From contig DATNQM010000036.1 in the NCBI GenBank assembly GCA_036704045.1, forward strand, positions 62,001 through 126,000: 64,000 nucleotides of DNA, in the 5' to 3' direction. The notes under the pieces were generated by a model that saw only the letters and a list, made by a program, of their open reading frames with translations, was not told where the DNA came from and made no database searches. The DNA is from Ancylothrix sp036704045. GTDB taxonomy: Bacteria > Cyanobacteriota > Cyanobacteriia > Cyanobacteriales > Oscillatoriaceae. The stretch's first letter is position 1. Each line of letters starts with the position of its first letter. Positions 17,250 to 26,232 of the stretch are shown here, piece by piece. The position numbers and the translations under genes are program-made.

Positions 17250-18449
17250 ATGGTAAAAATCTCCTCACTATTGTTAGCAGAACAATTCATGCCACACGGA
17301 AACTGTTATCTCTGGAAAACAGGCTTAGTAGGGCTTCATGTTCTCTCTGACACTCTCATTGCCCTCGCTTATTACTCCATACCAGTAATCCTTATTTACT
17401 TTGTAAAAACCAGAGAAGACGTACCATTTCCCAAAGTATTTTGGTTATTTGGATCCTTTATAATTGCCTGCGGAACTACGCATTTAATGGAAGTCTGGAC
17501 CCTATGGAATCCTGATTACTGGGTCTCAGGAATCATCAAATCTTTCACCGCCATTGTTTCTCTTTACACAGCCTTTGAACTCGTTCCGATCATTCCCCAA
17601 GCCCTAGCCCTTCCTAGCCCTGCCAAATTAGAAGCTATCAACCGAGAATTAGAAAAAGAAATATTAGAAAGACAAAAAATAGAAGAAGCCTTAAAAGCTT
17701 ACATGGAACAACTAGAAACCAGCAACCGGCAACTCGAAGAATTTGCCTACGTCGCCTCCCACGATCTCCAAGAACCCCTCCGAAAAATCCTCACCTTTGG
17801 CGACAGACTCAAAGCCAAATCTGGCTCAAATTTAAGCGAACAAGCAAGCGATTATTTAGAACGAATGCAAAACGCTGCCAAACGAATGCAAAACCTCATC
17901 AACGACTTACTAAGTCTATCAAGAGTTAACACTCAAACAACGGCCCTAAGCCCCGTCAACCTCTCTGCAATTATCTCAGAAGTTAAAAGTGATCTCGAAG
18001 TCAGAGTCGAACAGTTAAATGCTCAATTAGAAATCGGAGAATTGCCAACCCTAGAAGCAGATCCCACCCAAATGCGTCAACTATTACAAAATTTAATTGA
18101 CAACGCCCTAAAATTTCACCCCCTTGGAGGAAAACCCCATATAAAAATTTATAGCTACCCTTACAAAAACTTAGATAACAACTTCTCTGAAACCGAGGAA
18201 TATTGCCAAATATTCGTAGAAGATAATGGCATAGGCTTTGAGGAAAAATATCTCGAAAAAATATTTATTCCTTTTCAGCGCTTACACGCCCAAAGCGAAT
18301 ACACCGGCACAGGCATTGGACTCGCCATTTGCCGTAAAATTGTAGAACGTCACAACGGTAGCATCACCGCCAAAAGCACAGCCCAAGGAGGTAGTACCTT
18401 CATCATTACCTTACCCATCCACCAAACTAACAAAGGACAGCTAGTATGA
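17250..18449 (+). CDS. Ethylene-receptor-like sensor histidine kinase
   Basis: A 399-residue membrane kinase. The N-terminal ~115 residues form three hydrophobic helices that align with the plant ETR1 ethylene-binding domain at a constant offset of +9: Asp34, Tyr41, Ile44, Pro45, Phe70, Ile71, Cys74, His78 and Trp83 correspond to ETR1 Asp25, Tyr32, Ile35, Pro36, Phe61, Ile62, Cys65, His69 and Trp74. The copper-binding Cys-x3-His lies in IIACGTTHLM. A coiled coil leads to a DHp domain (FAYVASHDLQEPLRKI, His171) and an HATPase domain (LIDNALKFHP, VEDNGIGF, GTGIGLAICRKIVE). It overlaps the next gene by four bases. Ethylene as ligand is inferred from conserved residues. Confidence 0.88.
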   Translation: MVKISSLLLAEQFMPHGNCYLWKTGLVGLHVLSDTLIALAYYSIPVILIYFVKTREDVPFPKVFWLFGSFIIACGTTHLMEVWTLWNPDYWVSGIIKSFTAIVSLYTAFELVPIIPQALALPSPAKLEAINRELEKEILERQKIEEALKAYMEQLETSNRQLEEFAYVASHDLQEPLRKILTFGDRLKAKSGSNLSEQASDYLERMQNAAKRMQNLINDLLSLSRVNTQTTALSPVNLSAIISEVKSDLEVRVEQLNAQLEIGELPTLEADPTQMRQLLQNLIDNALKFHPLGGKPHIKIYSYPYKNLDNNFSETEEYCQIFVEDNGIGFEEKYLEKIFIPFQRLHAQSEYTGTGIGLAICRKIVERHNGSITAKSTAQGGSTFIITLPIHQTNKGQLV

Positions 18450-18931
18450 ACTTATCTAACCAGAAAAAAATTATCATCCTCATAGCAGATGATGATCCAG
18501 ATGACCAACTACTTGCCAGCGAAGCTATAGAAGAAATCAAATTACCGGCTGAGCTTTACTGTGTAAAAGATGGCGAAGAACTCCTTGATTATCTTTACCA
18601 AAGAGGAGCATTTAGCAACCCAGAAAGTGCTCCTAGACCGACGATTATTTTACTAGACTTAAATATGCCCAAAAAAGATGGTAGGCAAGCCTTGGCTGAA
18701 ATAAAAGCCGATGCAAATTTACGCCTAATACCAGTTGTGGTGCTGACTACATCTAATGCTCAAGTTGATATAAAACAAGCCTACGACGGAGGTGCTAGCT
18801 CTTTTATTACCAAACCCATGACTTTTGATGCCTTAGTGGATGTGATGCTAACCCTCAGTAAGTATTGGTTTAACGTTGTCGAACTACCTCCCTATAGAGT
18901 CGGAGAAGGACAAGAACCCTATCGAAATTAA
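18446..18931 (+). CDS. Single-domain response regulator (Rcp1-like)
   Basis: A 161-residue receiver-only protein. It has the acidic pocket in IADDDPDDQ, phospho-acceptor Asp71 in IILLDLNMPKKDGR, the Thr-containing VVVLTTSN and Lys in SFITKPMTF. No output domain follows, as in Rcp1 proteins paired with cyanobacterial phytochromes. Its start overlaps the kinase stop in ATGA, so it is the kinase's cognate partner. It probably acts through protein-protein contacts. A strong hairpin follows. Confidence 0.93.
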   Translation: MNLSNQKKIIILIADDDPDDQLLASEAIEEIKLPAELYCVKDGEELLDYLYQRGAFSNPESAPRPTIILLDLNMPKKDGRQALAEIKADANLRLIPVVVLTTSNAQVDIKQAYDGGASSFITKPMTFDALVDVMLTLSKYWFNVVELPPYRVGEGQEPYRN

Positions 18932-18959
18932 GGTTTTTCTAAGAAAGAACTAAGAGGTT

Positions 18960-19005
18960 TAAGCTTAATAATTTGTTGAGCAAAAATTCAACAAAAGCTT
19001 ATTTT
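18960..19005 (+). terminator. Intrinsic terminator after the kinase/regulator pair
   Basis: TAAGCTT pairs with AAGCTTA and an inner TTGTTGA pairs with TCAACAA, ending in TTTT. It lies ~30 bp after the response regulator stop. Confidence 0.7.
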
Positions 19006-19317
19006 AAACCTGGGCTATTGTATCTAAAAAACCTAGATAAAAGATTGAAATTTAAGAAGCTTTTAATTTGAATTTTTTAGGATACATTACTTAACCAAAG
19101 CTAGGTTGTTCTTAAAAGTAAGGCCATCTATTTATTAAGCCATAAGGGCTTTAAAATTTACACTCAATTTTGGCCTTTTGTTCAGCTTTTTACAGAGTTG
19201 CTAGATGAAACAACACTAGAATTTATCTACGTTTATTAGATAATTAAAACAGTCAAAATGTAGTAAAATTCTTGGCATACAAGCGCTTTATGTTGTTTCT
19301 GGCGAACTAAAAATTTT
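19006..19317. other. AT-rich region upstream of hisF
   Basis: No gene or structured RNA is recognised in this stretch, which should contain the hisF promoter. Strings such as TATTAGATAATTAAAACAG occur but no consensus promoter is convincing. Confidence 0.35.
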
Positions 19318-20088
19318 ATGCTGGCGAAAAGAATTTTGCCTTGTTTGGATGTCAAGGCCGGTCGGGTTGTAAAAGGGGTGAATTTTGTTGATCTGCGCGA
19401 TGCCGGCGACCCGGTGGAGTTGGCCCAGGTTTATAATGATGCCGGTGCGGATGAGTTGGTTTTTCTGGATATTACAGCCACTCACGAAGACCGCGATATT
19501 ATTTTGGATGTGGTTTATCGGACTGCGGAACAGGTCTTTATTCCGCTGACGGTGGGTGGAGGCATTCAAAACTTAGAGACTATTAAAAAATTGTTACGCG
19601 CCGGTGCGGATAAGGTGAGTATTAATTCGGCGGCTGTGCGAGAACCGGAGTTTATTAATAGGGCCAGCGAACGATTCGGCAATCAGTGTATTGTGGTGGC
19701 TATAGATGCTCGCCGGCGTTTAGATCCAGCTAATCCGGGCTGGGATGTTTATGTGCGTGGCGGTCGAGAAAACACCGGCCTTGATGCCCTGGCTTGGGCT
19801 TCTGAGGTGGTAAAACGGGGTGCCGGTGAGTTGTTGGTTACGAGTATGGATGCGGATGGGACTCAGGCCGGTTATGACCTTGAGTTAACTCGTGCGATAG
19901 CTGCGGCTGTGGAGGTGCCGGTGATTGCTTCTGGGGGGGCCGGTAATTGCCATCATATTTATGAGGCTTTGAGTGAGGGTCATGCTGAGGCTGCTCTTTT
20001 GGCTTCTTTGCTGCACTACGGTCAGTTAACGGTGGGAGAAATTAAGGATTATTTGACTCAGCAAAATATGCCAGTGCGGCGAACCTAG
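19318..20088 (+). CDS. hisF: Imidazole glycerol phosphate synthase, cyclase subunit HisF
   Basis: HisF uses ammonia from HisH to convert PRFAR to imidazole glycerol phosphate and AICAR. The 256-residue (beta-alpha)8 barrel starts MLAKRILPCLDVKAGRVVKG and has catalytic Asp11 and Asp130 (VVAIDARR), the phosphate-binding LTVGGGIQ and VIASGGAGN loops, and TSMDADGTQAGYD. Length is normal. Confidence 0.97.
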   Translation: MLAKRILPCLDVKAGRVVKGVNFVDLRDAGDPVELAQVYNDAGADELVFLDITATHEDRDIILDVVYRTAEQVFIPLTVGGGIQNLETIKKLLRAGADKVSINSAAVREPEFINRASERFGNQCIVVAIDARRRLDPANPGWDVYVRGGRENTGLDALAWASEVVKRGAGELLVTSMDADGTQAGYDLELTRAIAAAVEVPVIASGGAGNCHHIYEALSEGHAEAALLASLLHYGQLTVGEIKDYLTQQNMPVRRT

Positions 20089-20260
20089 ATACACCGGCCC
20101 ACCACCTGATGAGGGGGAATGGCCAGAAAAAAAATACTTCCCCTTCCATTTGGCCTTCTTAATAATTTCTTAAGAGACCTTTCAGTGTTTTGATTACTCT
20201 AGGGTGTTGATACAACCCCTACGATATGTCAAGATAGAAAGAGTTAAATTATGTAAAGAA

Positions 20261-20548
20261 ATGTTCATAATACTTGTTATTGTAATTGGCTTGGTGGCTT
20301 GGTCGCTCCACCTGATGCAGGAAGCTGTCCAACATCGGGAGTTTGCCTTGATGCTGGCCGGCACTCTGGTGGCATCAGCGGCGGCTGCTATGGTCGCAGT
20401 TTATTTTTTGATGGGGGGCTATGTGGGCTACGTTACCGAACTAACTCAGCAGTCTTTTTTGGAAAACTCTGCTGAGGCGGAATATGTTAGCTGGGTTTAT
20501 CAAACCGATGCACCATTTTTTACAGAGGTGCCGATAAATCATCCTTAA
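20261..20548 (+). CDS. Hypothetical two-helix membrane protein
   Basis: A 95-residue protein with two hydrophobic segments (FIILVIVIGLVAWSLHLM and the Ala-rich LMLAGTLVASAAAAMVAVYF) and a polar C-terminus (FLENSAEAEYVSWVYQTDAP). I do not recognise the family. The frame is open to a GTG at 20204, but that adds a charged leader; the ATG at 20261 directly precedes the first helix and is preferred. No clear ribosome binding site is visible. It lies between hisF and tRNA-Ala. Confidence 0.6.
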   Translation: MFIILVIVIGLVAWSLHLMQEAVQHREFALMLAGTLVASAAAAMVAVYFLMGGYVGYVTELTQQSFLENSAEAEYVSWVYQTDAPFFTEVPINHP

Positions 20549-20679
20549 ATGGTTTCAGGGCCAAGGCCATCGACTTTAACATTAAGTAAGATTAGTCTTT
20601 CAAGAATTTACAAAAAAAATTGACAAAAACGCTTGACATCTTTGGGGAAGTTATGACACTATGATTAAGCACACCGCAA

Positions 20680-20752
20680 GGGGTTATAGCTCAGTTGGTA
20701 GAGCACCTCAATGGCATTGAGGGGGTCAGCGGTTCGAATCCGCTTAGCTCCA
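20680..20752 (+). tRNA. tRNA-Ala, anticodon GGC
   Basis: The 73 bases fold into a complete cloverleaf. The acceptor is GGGGTTA/TAGCTCC with the alanine identity pair G3-U70; the D arm is GCTC...GAGC; the anticodon stem is CCTCA/TGAGG with loop ATGGCAT (anticodon GGC); the T arm is AGCGG-TTCGAAT-CCGCT. The discriminator is A, and CCA is not encoded, as usual in cyanobacteria. A TTGACA at 20633 and a TATGAT at 20660 lie upstream, but their 21-base spacing is longer than standard. Confidence 0.97.
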
Positions 20753-20917
20753 TTATTAGAAATAAGTTTTAATTTTGAATTTTATACTCAAGATTTAAGT
20801 AAAGCTTTATTGCAGTCTTTTTATTAACTATATGAAAAGATAAATAAGGATATTTCAATTTTATAAAGGTTCACTGCTCACTTGCTAGGAACAATGAACC
20901 AGAAATTGCCAGAGATT

Positions 20918-21241
20918 TTATTCATCTTCTTCTAGTAAAGCTACCGCAACTGTATCAAAAGCAAAGGCAAAAACAAGGGGCATAGGAGACTGAAGTAAGT
21001 AGCTTAGAATAGCGCCGGTAGCGGTAGCAGTAAATGCTGAAACTGACCAAAATTTTTCATGGTGACTTAAACCTTTTTGGGCTTTAATGCAGCGTAGGGT
21101 TTTTGTGGGGATGGGTTCCGGCATAACGGCGCCGGGCGGAAAAGCCCAATAATTACTGTAACGTTCTCTAAACCAATCAGTCCAGCCGTTTTCTTCGCAC
21201 CATTCTTGAATCCATTCGTCACAGTAATGATTTATATTCAT
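20918..21241 (-). CDS. Conserved hypothetical protein with possible C-terminal membrane segment
   Basis: A 107-residue protein. The N-terminal half is acidic and tryptophan-rich (EWIQEWCEENGWTDWF, YSNYWAFPPGAVMPEPIP). The C-terminal half is hydrophobic (AFTATATGAILSYLL, MPLVFAFAFDTVAVALL) and ends in acidic LLEEDE. No known domain is recognised. Codon usage and the clean ATG start suggest a real gene. It is monocistronic and diverges from gcvT. Confidence 0.55.
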   Translation of the reverse strand: MNINHYCDEWIQEWCEENGWTDWFRERYSNYWAFPPGAVMPEPIPTKTLRCIKAQKGLSHHEKFWSVSAFTATATGAILSYLLQSPMPLVFAFAFDTVAVALLEEDE

Positions 21242-21573
21242 GGTTTTTTAGAGGGTAATGAACAGGTTTAAATAAGTTTTGTTTAAGGGGTGGAGGGTTT
21301 CGGAGAAGCCGGTGAAATTGCTAATTTACCGAAGAGGATAAAATTTGGGTTAAAAAAGTAGAGAAACTGTAAGGGAATGCAGCTTTTCATTAATAAACAC
21401 TAGCAGAAACGAGAGCGAACGAAAAGCAATTGATAATAATCTTTACTAAAAACGACGTATAAGTAACTATACTCATAATTAAGTATTGGGGTAATTAAAA
21501 ATTTAATATTTTCTTTCTTTTGGCAGTTGTCACTTAAAATAGAAAGAGATTTTAGGAAATAGAAAAATTATTT
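21242..21573. other. Divergent region upstream of gcvT
   Basis: This 332-bp region holds the promoters of gcvT and the divergent hypothetical gene. I looked for a glycine riboswitch, which often precedes gcvT, and did not find its conserved elements. No other gene is seen. Confidence 0.4.
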
Positions 21574-22740
21574 GTGGCTAACATAGAAGCAAGCGAAACG
21601 CAGAAATTCCCGAACGAAGAGGCATTATTGCAGACTCCGTTGTATGAGACAATACAAAAACTCAAACCTCGGATGACGGATTTTTCGGGATACTCAATGC
21701 CGGTGCAGTTTGGTGGTATTAATCAGGAACACCAAGCAGTCAGAACCGATGCGGGTATTTTTGATATTTCTCACATGGGTAAATTTATCTTTTGTGGTAA
21801 ATATCTGATTGAAAAACTGCAAGAATTAGTGCCATCAGATTTAAGCCGGTTGCAGGCCGGTCAGGCACAATATACAGTTTTATTAAATGGAGAAGGTGGG
21901 ATTTTAGACGACATTATTTTTTATTATCAAGGGTGTGATGATAGCGGTATTCATAACGGCGTAATGATTGTTAATGCGGCGACTAAATCGCAGGATAAAG
22001 CCTGGATTTTGGCGCATTTAGAAGCTTGTAATAAAGAGCAGGTTTCGATGCAAGATGTGTCGAAAAATAAGGTTTTAATTGCGATTCAGGGGCCGAAAGC
22101 TGTTGAATATTTACAGCCCTTTGTTGAGGCTGATTTGAGTGTTGTAAAAGCCTTTGGACATTTGGAAAGTCAAGTCTTGGGAGGAGTTGGGTTTTTGGCA
22201 AGAACCGGCTACACAGGCGAAGATGGATTTGAAGTAATGGTAGACCCAGAAATAGGCATAAAATTGTGGGAATTTTTGATAGAAGCAGGGGTAATTCCGT
22301 GTGGTTTGGGGGCGAGAGATACGCTACGTTTAGAAGCAGCAATGGGGCTTTATGGGCAAGATATTGATGACCATACAACGCCTTTGGAAGCCGGATTAAA
22401 TTGGGTCGTGCATTTAGAAAGTAAGGGGGATTTTATTGGCAGGCCGGTGTTAGAAAAACAAAAGCAAGAAGGAGTGAAAAAACGGCTAGTGGGTTTGCAA
22501 ATGCAGGGGCGAAATATTGCCCGACACGGGTATCCAGTAGTGTATGAAGGTAAACAAATAGGGGTTGTGACAAGTGGGGCACCGGCACCATTTTTAGGAT
22601 ATCCAATTGCTTTGGCTATGGTACCGAATGAATTGTCAAAAATTGGGCAAAAATTGGAGATAGAAATTCGGGGAAAAACCCATCCAGCCCTCGTAGTTAA
22701 AAAACCATTTTATCGTTCAACAAGCCGACCCTCCAAATAA
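21574..22740 (+). CDS. gcvT: Glycine cleavage system T protein (aminomethyltransferase)
   Basis: GcvT transfers the methylene group from the lipoylated H protein to tetrahydrofolate. The 388-residue protein has PRMTDFSGYSMPVQFGGI, the folate-site stretch GIFDISHMGKF, YTGEDGFEVMV, GLGARDTLRLEAAMGLYG and LGYPIALAMVP. The GTG at 21574 is taken as start and gives a ~20-residue N-terminal extension relative to short homologues; no strong ribosome binding site supports it. It stands alone; gcvP and gcvH are not in the window. Confidence 0.94.
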   Translation: MANIEASETQKFPNEEALLQTPLYETIQKLKPRMTDFSGYSMPVQFGGINQEHQAVRTDAGIFDISHMGKFIFCGKYLIEKLQELVPSDLSRLQAGQAQYTVLLNGEGGILDDIIFYYQGCDDSGIHNGVMIVNAATKSQDKAWILAHLEACNKEQVSMQDVSKNKVLIAIQGPKAVEYLQPFVEADLSVVKAFGHLESQVLGGVGFLARTGYTGEDGFEVMVDPEIGIKLWEFLIEAGVIPCGLGARDTLRLEAAMGLYGQDIDDHTTPLEAGLNWVVHLESKGDFIGRPVLEKQKQEGVKKRLVGLQMQGRNIARHGYPVVYEGKQIGVVTSGAPAPFLGYPIALAMVPNELSKIGQKLEIEIRGKTHPALVVKKPFYRSTSRPSK

Positions 22741-22770
22741 CCCAAAAAGGAACACAGTAAACCCAAAACC

Positions 22771-22820
22771 ACCTCTGTGTTCCTCCGTGCCTCCCTCCGT
22801 GTCCTCTGTGTGAAAAAAAA
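22771..22820 (+). repeat. CTCTGTGT-type dispersed intergenic repeat, copy 1
   Basis: A run of CTCTGTGT/CTCCGTG units ending CTCTGTGTGAAAAAAA lies immediately after gcvT. A second copy with the same ending lies at 61441-61488 on the opposite strand. No open frame covers it. Confidence 0.6.
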
Positions 22821-22845
22821 AACCATATCAAACTAAAATAAAGCA

Positions 22846-23056
22846 GATATTCCTAAAGCTAATGGAAATTTTACCAGTCAAAAGCATTATTTAAAAACGG
22901 CAGACTTTTGGCAATCAAAGGTAGAAGATAGGAAATTTAAATTAGTCTATCGGGGAGTATATTAAGCTTTTTGCCTCGAATTATTTGGGGAAAATTAGTG
23001 ATATACCGGTGGTAGTTTTTAAGCGGTATGGGGGCATTATTGAACCGCAAATTTAA
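22846..23056 (+). pseudogene. Possible decayed gene fragments
   Basis: Two coding-like stretches occur in different frames. The first reads KHYLKTADFWQSKVEDRKF and ends in a stop near 22965. The second reads LGKISDIPVVVFKRYGGIIE and ends at 23054-23056. Neither has a start codon or a recognisable family. They may be parts of one frameshifted gene. The call is weak. Confidence 0.25.
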
Positions 23057-23148
23057 GGCAGGCAGGATGCCCACCCACGAGCTTTTAGAGACCAATCCTT
23101 TAAATATCAAAGATGAACCAAAAGCTCTCAGCCAAAGTTTTTAGAATG

Positions 23149-23769
23149 CTATTTTGATCTAACAAGAATGTCGTTTTGTATAGATTGCTCATCATATATT
23201 GTGACCTTGCCATCTGCTCTAGCTATGCAGTAATGCCAACGACCAACCTCTAAAGCATACTGTTTAAGGGACATCTGTTCTGGATGCTGCTGGAGAATAT
23301 CGAGAGCAGCGTCATAAAAAGCTTTAGATGAAACTTGAGCAGATGAAGCAGAACGAGAAATAGATTTTTTAGCAGCCGAAAACACGGTAGCGCGTACACG
23401 CTCATCTAATGGTTTAAGCTTTAACAATGGTAAGATGGTGCTGCTGATTAGCGGCTTAAGCTTTTCTTTACTGAGATCCTCAAGTACATCTAAAACATAA
23501 TCTAATGCTTTAGTATTGGTAGGGTCTTTAGACAATTGTTGAAAATTCTTCTCTAATCCTTCCGCAGCTTTAGCAGCAGCAAGTTCAGCACGCTTAGCCT
23601 CAGCTTCTTGCTTACTACGAATTGCCTTGGCTTCTGGGGTATTAGACCAAGCTGCTAGAACAACAAAAGAAAGTATAAATGTCAGGAATGCCAATAAGCC
23701 ATTGGAAGAAATAAGGCTAATAGAGAAAACAATCAAGAAAACCCAAGCAAAGAGGAGCAAATTTGCCAT
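23149..23769 (-). CDS. Hypothetical membrane protein with helical cytoplasmic domain
   Basis: A 206-residue protein beginning MANLLLFAWVFLIVFSISLI. Two transmembrane helices occupy residues ~1-45, followed by an Ala/Glu/Lys-rich coiled coil (AKAIRSKQEAEAKRAEL) and a helical domain with LSKDPTNTKALDYVLDVL and HYCIARADGKVTIYDE. The family is not recognised. A longer frame exists, but the ATG before the first helix is preferred. No operon partner is evident. Confidence 0.55.
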   Translation of the reverse strand: MANLLLFAWVFLIVFSISLISSNGLLAFLTFILSFVVLAAWSNTPEAKAIRSKQEAEAKRAELAAAKAAEGLEKNFQQLSKDPTNTKALDYVLDVLEDLSKEKLKPLISSTILPLLKLKPLDERVRATVFSAAKKSISRSASSAQVSSKAFYDAALDILQQHPEQMSLKQYALEVGRWHYCIARADGKVTIYDEQSIQNDILVRSK

Positions 23770-24197
23770 AGTGCTACCAGCATCAGCGTTTTGTAGTATT
23801 ACCAAAGATCCAGCGTATCGAAACAAACATATATTTAAAATGCCCAGTTAAAAGTAAATTGTCAAGGGGATTAAGGTCTAGGTATAGGTTATACTGTAAC
23901 TTAGTTGAAAATGCGCTTGCACTGAGGAAATAAATACCGCTGATTGCTAGTAGGAGCCTTGCCATGTTTATAGGTCTTGGGATCGCCACAGAGCCGACAT
24001 GACCTAGACTATACCTCAAAGTGGACGTATTTCTAGTCTACTTAGCCACTATGATTTGACGCACTACCAAACAATTTTTGCTAAGCCCACGCCAGGGAGA
24101 AAAGTCAACCTATGCCGCTTCAAGGTTGATAGTTTTAACTATTTCGGGATTTTTAAGATTTTGTGAAAGAGGATTTTGGGGGTGGTAAAAAATAAAA
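23770..24197. other. Intergenic region downstream of the MATE gene
   Basis: A 78-codon minus-strand frame (23783-24019) crosses the left part, but it overlaps the neighbouring gene and lacks coding character. Nothing else is recognised. Confidence 0.35.
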
Positions 24198-25550
24198 TTA
24201 GGAGAGTAAAATTTGTTTGATAAGACGAGTAAAACGCCATGTTAAAATTATGGCGGTAAAGGCAAGTCCAAGGGCTAAACCGGCCCACAAACCAAGACCA
24301 CCCCATTTGAAATAAAAACACAAAATACAGCCGGTGACAAATCCAACTCCCCAATAGGAAAAGATACCAACTAGCATAGGAATTTGGGTGTCTTTTAAGC
24401 CTCTTAAAGCGCCTCCTGCAATGGCTTGAATGCCGTCAAATATTTGAAACATAGCTGCGACACCTAACAGAGAAATGGCATAGTTGACAACAGCATAATT
24501 TTCGGGGTTTTTGATATCGAGATATAGAGAGACAATTTGTTTAGGAAATAGCCAAAAAACTACGGCCATTGCTGTCATAAAACTAGCGCCTATGGCAATG
24601 GGAACAAAGCCAGCTAATCTAGCAGCTTTTGGGTCATTTTGCCCGATCATTTGCCCGACTCTAACAGTGGTGGCGAGGGAAATTCCCACAGGTACCATAA
24701 ATGTCATGGCAGCGGTTTGTAGGGCTATTTGATGAGCAGCGAGGGGAATTGTGCCTAAATATCCCATTAAAAAAGCAGTGGTTGCAAATAGTCCAGCTTC
24801 AAAGGCAAATAGTCCACCAATGGGCAAGCCGGTGTGGATTAAATCGGCTAAAATTGGGATTTCAACTTGGAATATTTTTTTAAAAAAGTGATAGGATTTT
24901 AATTCACGTTGAGAGAGCATATAAAAAATAGCAGCAAACAACATTAACCAATAAGTTAAGGTACTTGCCCAAGCAATGCCGGCTAAACCAAGGGCGGGAA
25001 AGCCTAATTTTCCAAACATCAAAATATAATTTCCACAAATATTAAATACTACGCCTATAACAACAATTATTGTTATAATTTTGGCATGATTTAAGGATGA
25101 TAAAATACTTCTTAATACTGCCAAGCCAATACTAGCAGGAAAGCCCCACATAATGGGAGAAAGATAATTTTCAGCCAAACGGATATTATCGGGATCTTGG
25201 CCCAATAAACCTAAAATATTACCAAAATTAGCAATTAATATCATCAAAGGAAAAGAGATAAAAATAGCTAACAAAAGTCCTTGATTTGTGATGCGTCGAA
25301 TGCGATCTTTATCGCCCATACCAAAGGCGACAGAGGCAAGAATGCTTGTCGAAGAAACAAGGCCGGTGATAATTAAAACCAAAGTAGAATATATAACAGA
25401 TCCCAAACCTCCACCAGCGATAGTTGTGCTACCAAGTAACCCCATCATTACTGTGTCGGCAAAATTAGTAGCGGCTTGAGCAAGTTGCGCGGCGGCGAGG
25501 GGTATTGCTAAGCGCAAACAGGCTTTTGCTTCTGTTAAAATTTTTGACAT
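24198..25550 (-). CDS. MATE family efflux transporter (NorM-like)
   Basis: A 450-residue inner-membrane protein with about twelve hydrophobic helices in two similar halves. Family stretches include LAIPLAAAQLAQAATNFADTV, TVMMGLLGSTTIAGGGLGS and, in the second half, PVGISLATTVRVGQMIGQND. The substrate is unknown; MATE pumps use Na+ or H+ gradients to export cationic compounds. It diverges from the DUF99 gene with ~60 bp between starts. Length is typical. Confidence 0.9.
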   Translation of the reverse strand: MSKILTEAKACLRLAIPLAAAQLAQAATNFADTVMMGLLGSTTIAGGGLGSVIYSTLVLIITGLVSSTSILASVAFGMGDKDRIRRITNQGLLLAIFISFPLMILIANFGNILGLLGQDPDNIRLAENYLSPIMWGFPASIGLAVLRSILSSLNHAKIITIIVVIGVVFNICGNYILMFGKLGFPALGLAGIAWASTLTYWLMLFAAIFYMLSQRELKSYHFFKKIFQVEIPILADLIHTGLPIGGLFAFEAGLFATTAFLMGYLGTIPLAAHQIALQTAAMTFMVPVGISLATTVRVGQMIGQNDPKAARLAGFVPIAIGASFMTAMAVVFWLFPKQIVSLYLDIKNPENYAVVNYAISLLGVAAMFQIFDGIQAIAGGALRGLKDTQIPMLVGIFSYWGVGFVTGCILCFYFKWGGLGLWAGLALGLAFTAIILTWRFTRLIKQILLS

Positions 25551-25610
25551 TGTAGGGAGATGTTGCGGTGATCACAACTATTTATTTAAATTGACTTTAT
25601 ATATTTTACT

Positions 25611-26195
25611 ATGAAACTAACAGATTTACTGCGTTTAAATCGGGAAATTAGGGTGATTGGTTTTGATGATGCGCCTTTTATTCGGGGTAGTGGTGAGTGT
25701 GTAAATATTGCGGGTATTGTGTGTGCTGGAACGCGATTTGAGGGGATGGTTTGGGGAGAAGTTGAGCCGGATGGTTGGGATGCAACTCAGAGAATTTGTG
25801 AGTTATTAATTGGGAAGAAATTTATTCGGCAATTGCATTTAATTTTAATTGATGGAATTGGGTTTGGAGGTTTTAATATTATTGATTTGCCAGAGTTAGC
25901 TATGCGGTTAAATCTTCCGTGTGTGGCGGTGATGCGCCGGCTTCCAAATATGACAAAAATTGAGCAAGCTATGAGTCGGCTTCCAATGCTAGAAAAGCGG
26001 CTAGAAATATTAAGTCGTGCAGGTAAAATTTATGCTTATCCTCCTTATTTTTTTCAGGTTTGTGGGGAGTCTCCCGAAGTTATTGCGGAGGTTTTAAAGC
26101 GTTTAACTGCGTGTGGAAAGGTGCCGGAGGCTTTACGTTTAGCGCATTTAATAGGGGCTGCTGTTATTAAGGGAGAAAGTAGTAGTTCGGCTTAA
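25611..26195 (+). CDS. DUF99 family protein (endonuclease V-related fold)
   Basis: A 194-residue protein starting MKLTDLLRLNREIRVIGFDD. Family motifs are VIGFDDAPF, VNIAGIVCAGTRFEGMVWG, LILIDGIGFGGFNIIDL and CVAVMRRLPN. DUF99 proteins share the RNase H-like/endonuclease V fold, and the acidic residues in FDD and LIDG fit a metal site. The biological substrate is not established. Its C-terminus ends three dozen bases from the convergent DUF350 gene. Confidence 0.85.
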   Translation: MKLTDLLRLNREIRVIGFDDAPFIRGSGECVNIAGIVCAGTRFEGMVWGEVEPDGWDATQRICELLIGKKFIRQLHLILIDGIGFGGFNIIDLPELAMRLNLPCVAVMRRLPNMTKIEQAMSRLPMLEKRLEILSRAGKIYAYPPYFFQVCGESPEVIAEVLKRLTACGKVPEALRLAHLIGAAVIKGESSSSA

Positions 26196-26232
26196 ATTAT
26201 TGATACCTTCTGCCCCCATTAAACCTAGGCTA

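Noticed and set aside
20620..20665. TTGACA and TATGAT before tRNA-Ala as a consensus promoter
   Set aside because: Spacing between the better TTGACA and TATGAT is 21 bases, beyond the usual 16-18, so it was not listed as a promoter.
21242..21573. Possible glycine riboswitch before gcvT
   Set aside because: The conserved aptamer segments could not be found in this stretch.
23783..24019. 78-codon minus-strand ORF
   Set aside because: It overlaps the upstream part of another candidate gene, lacks a ribosome binding site and shows no recognisable family.
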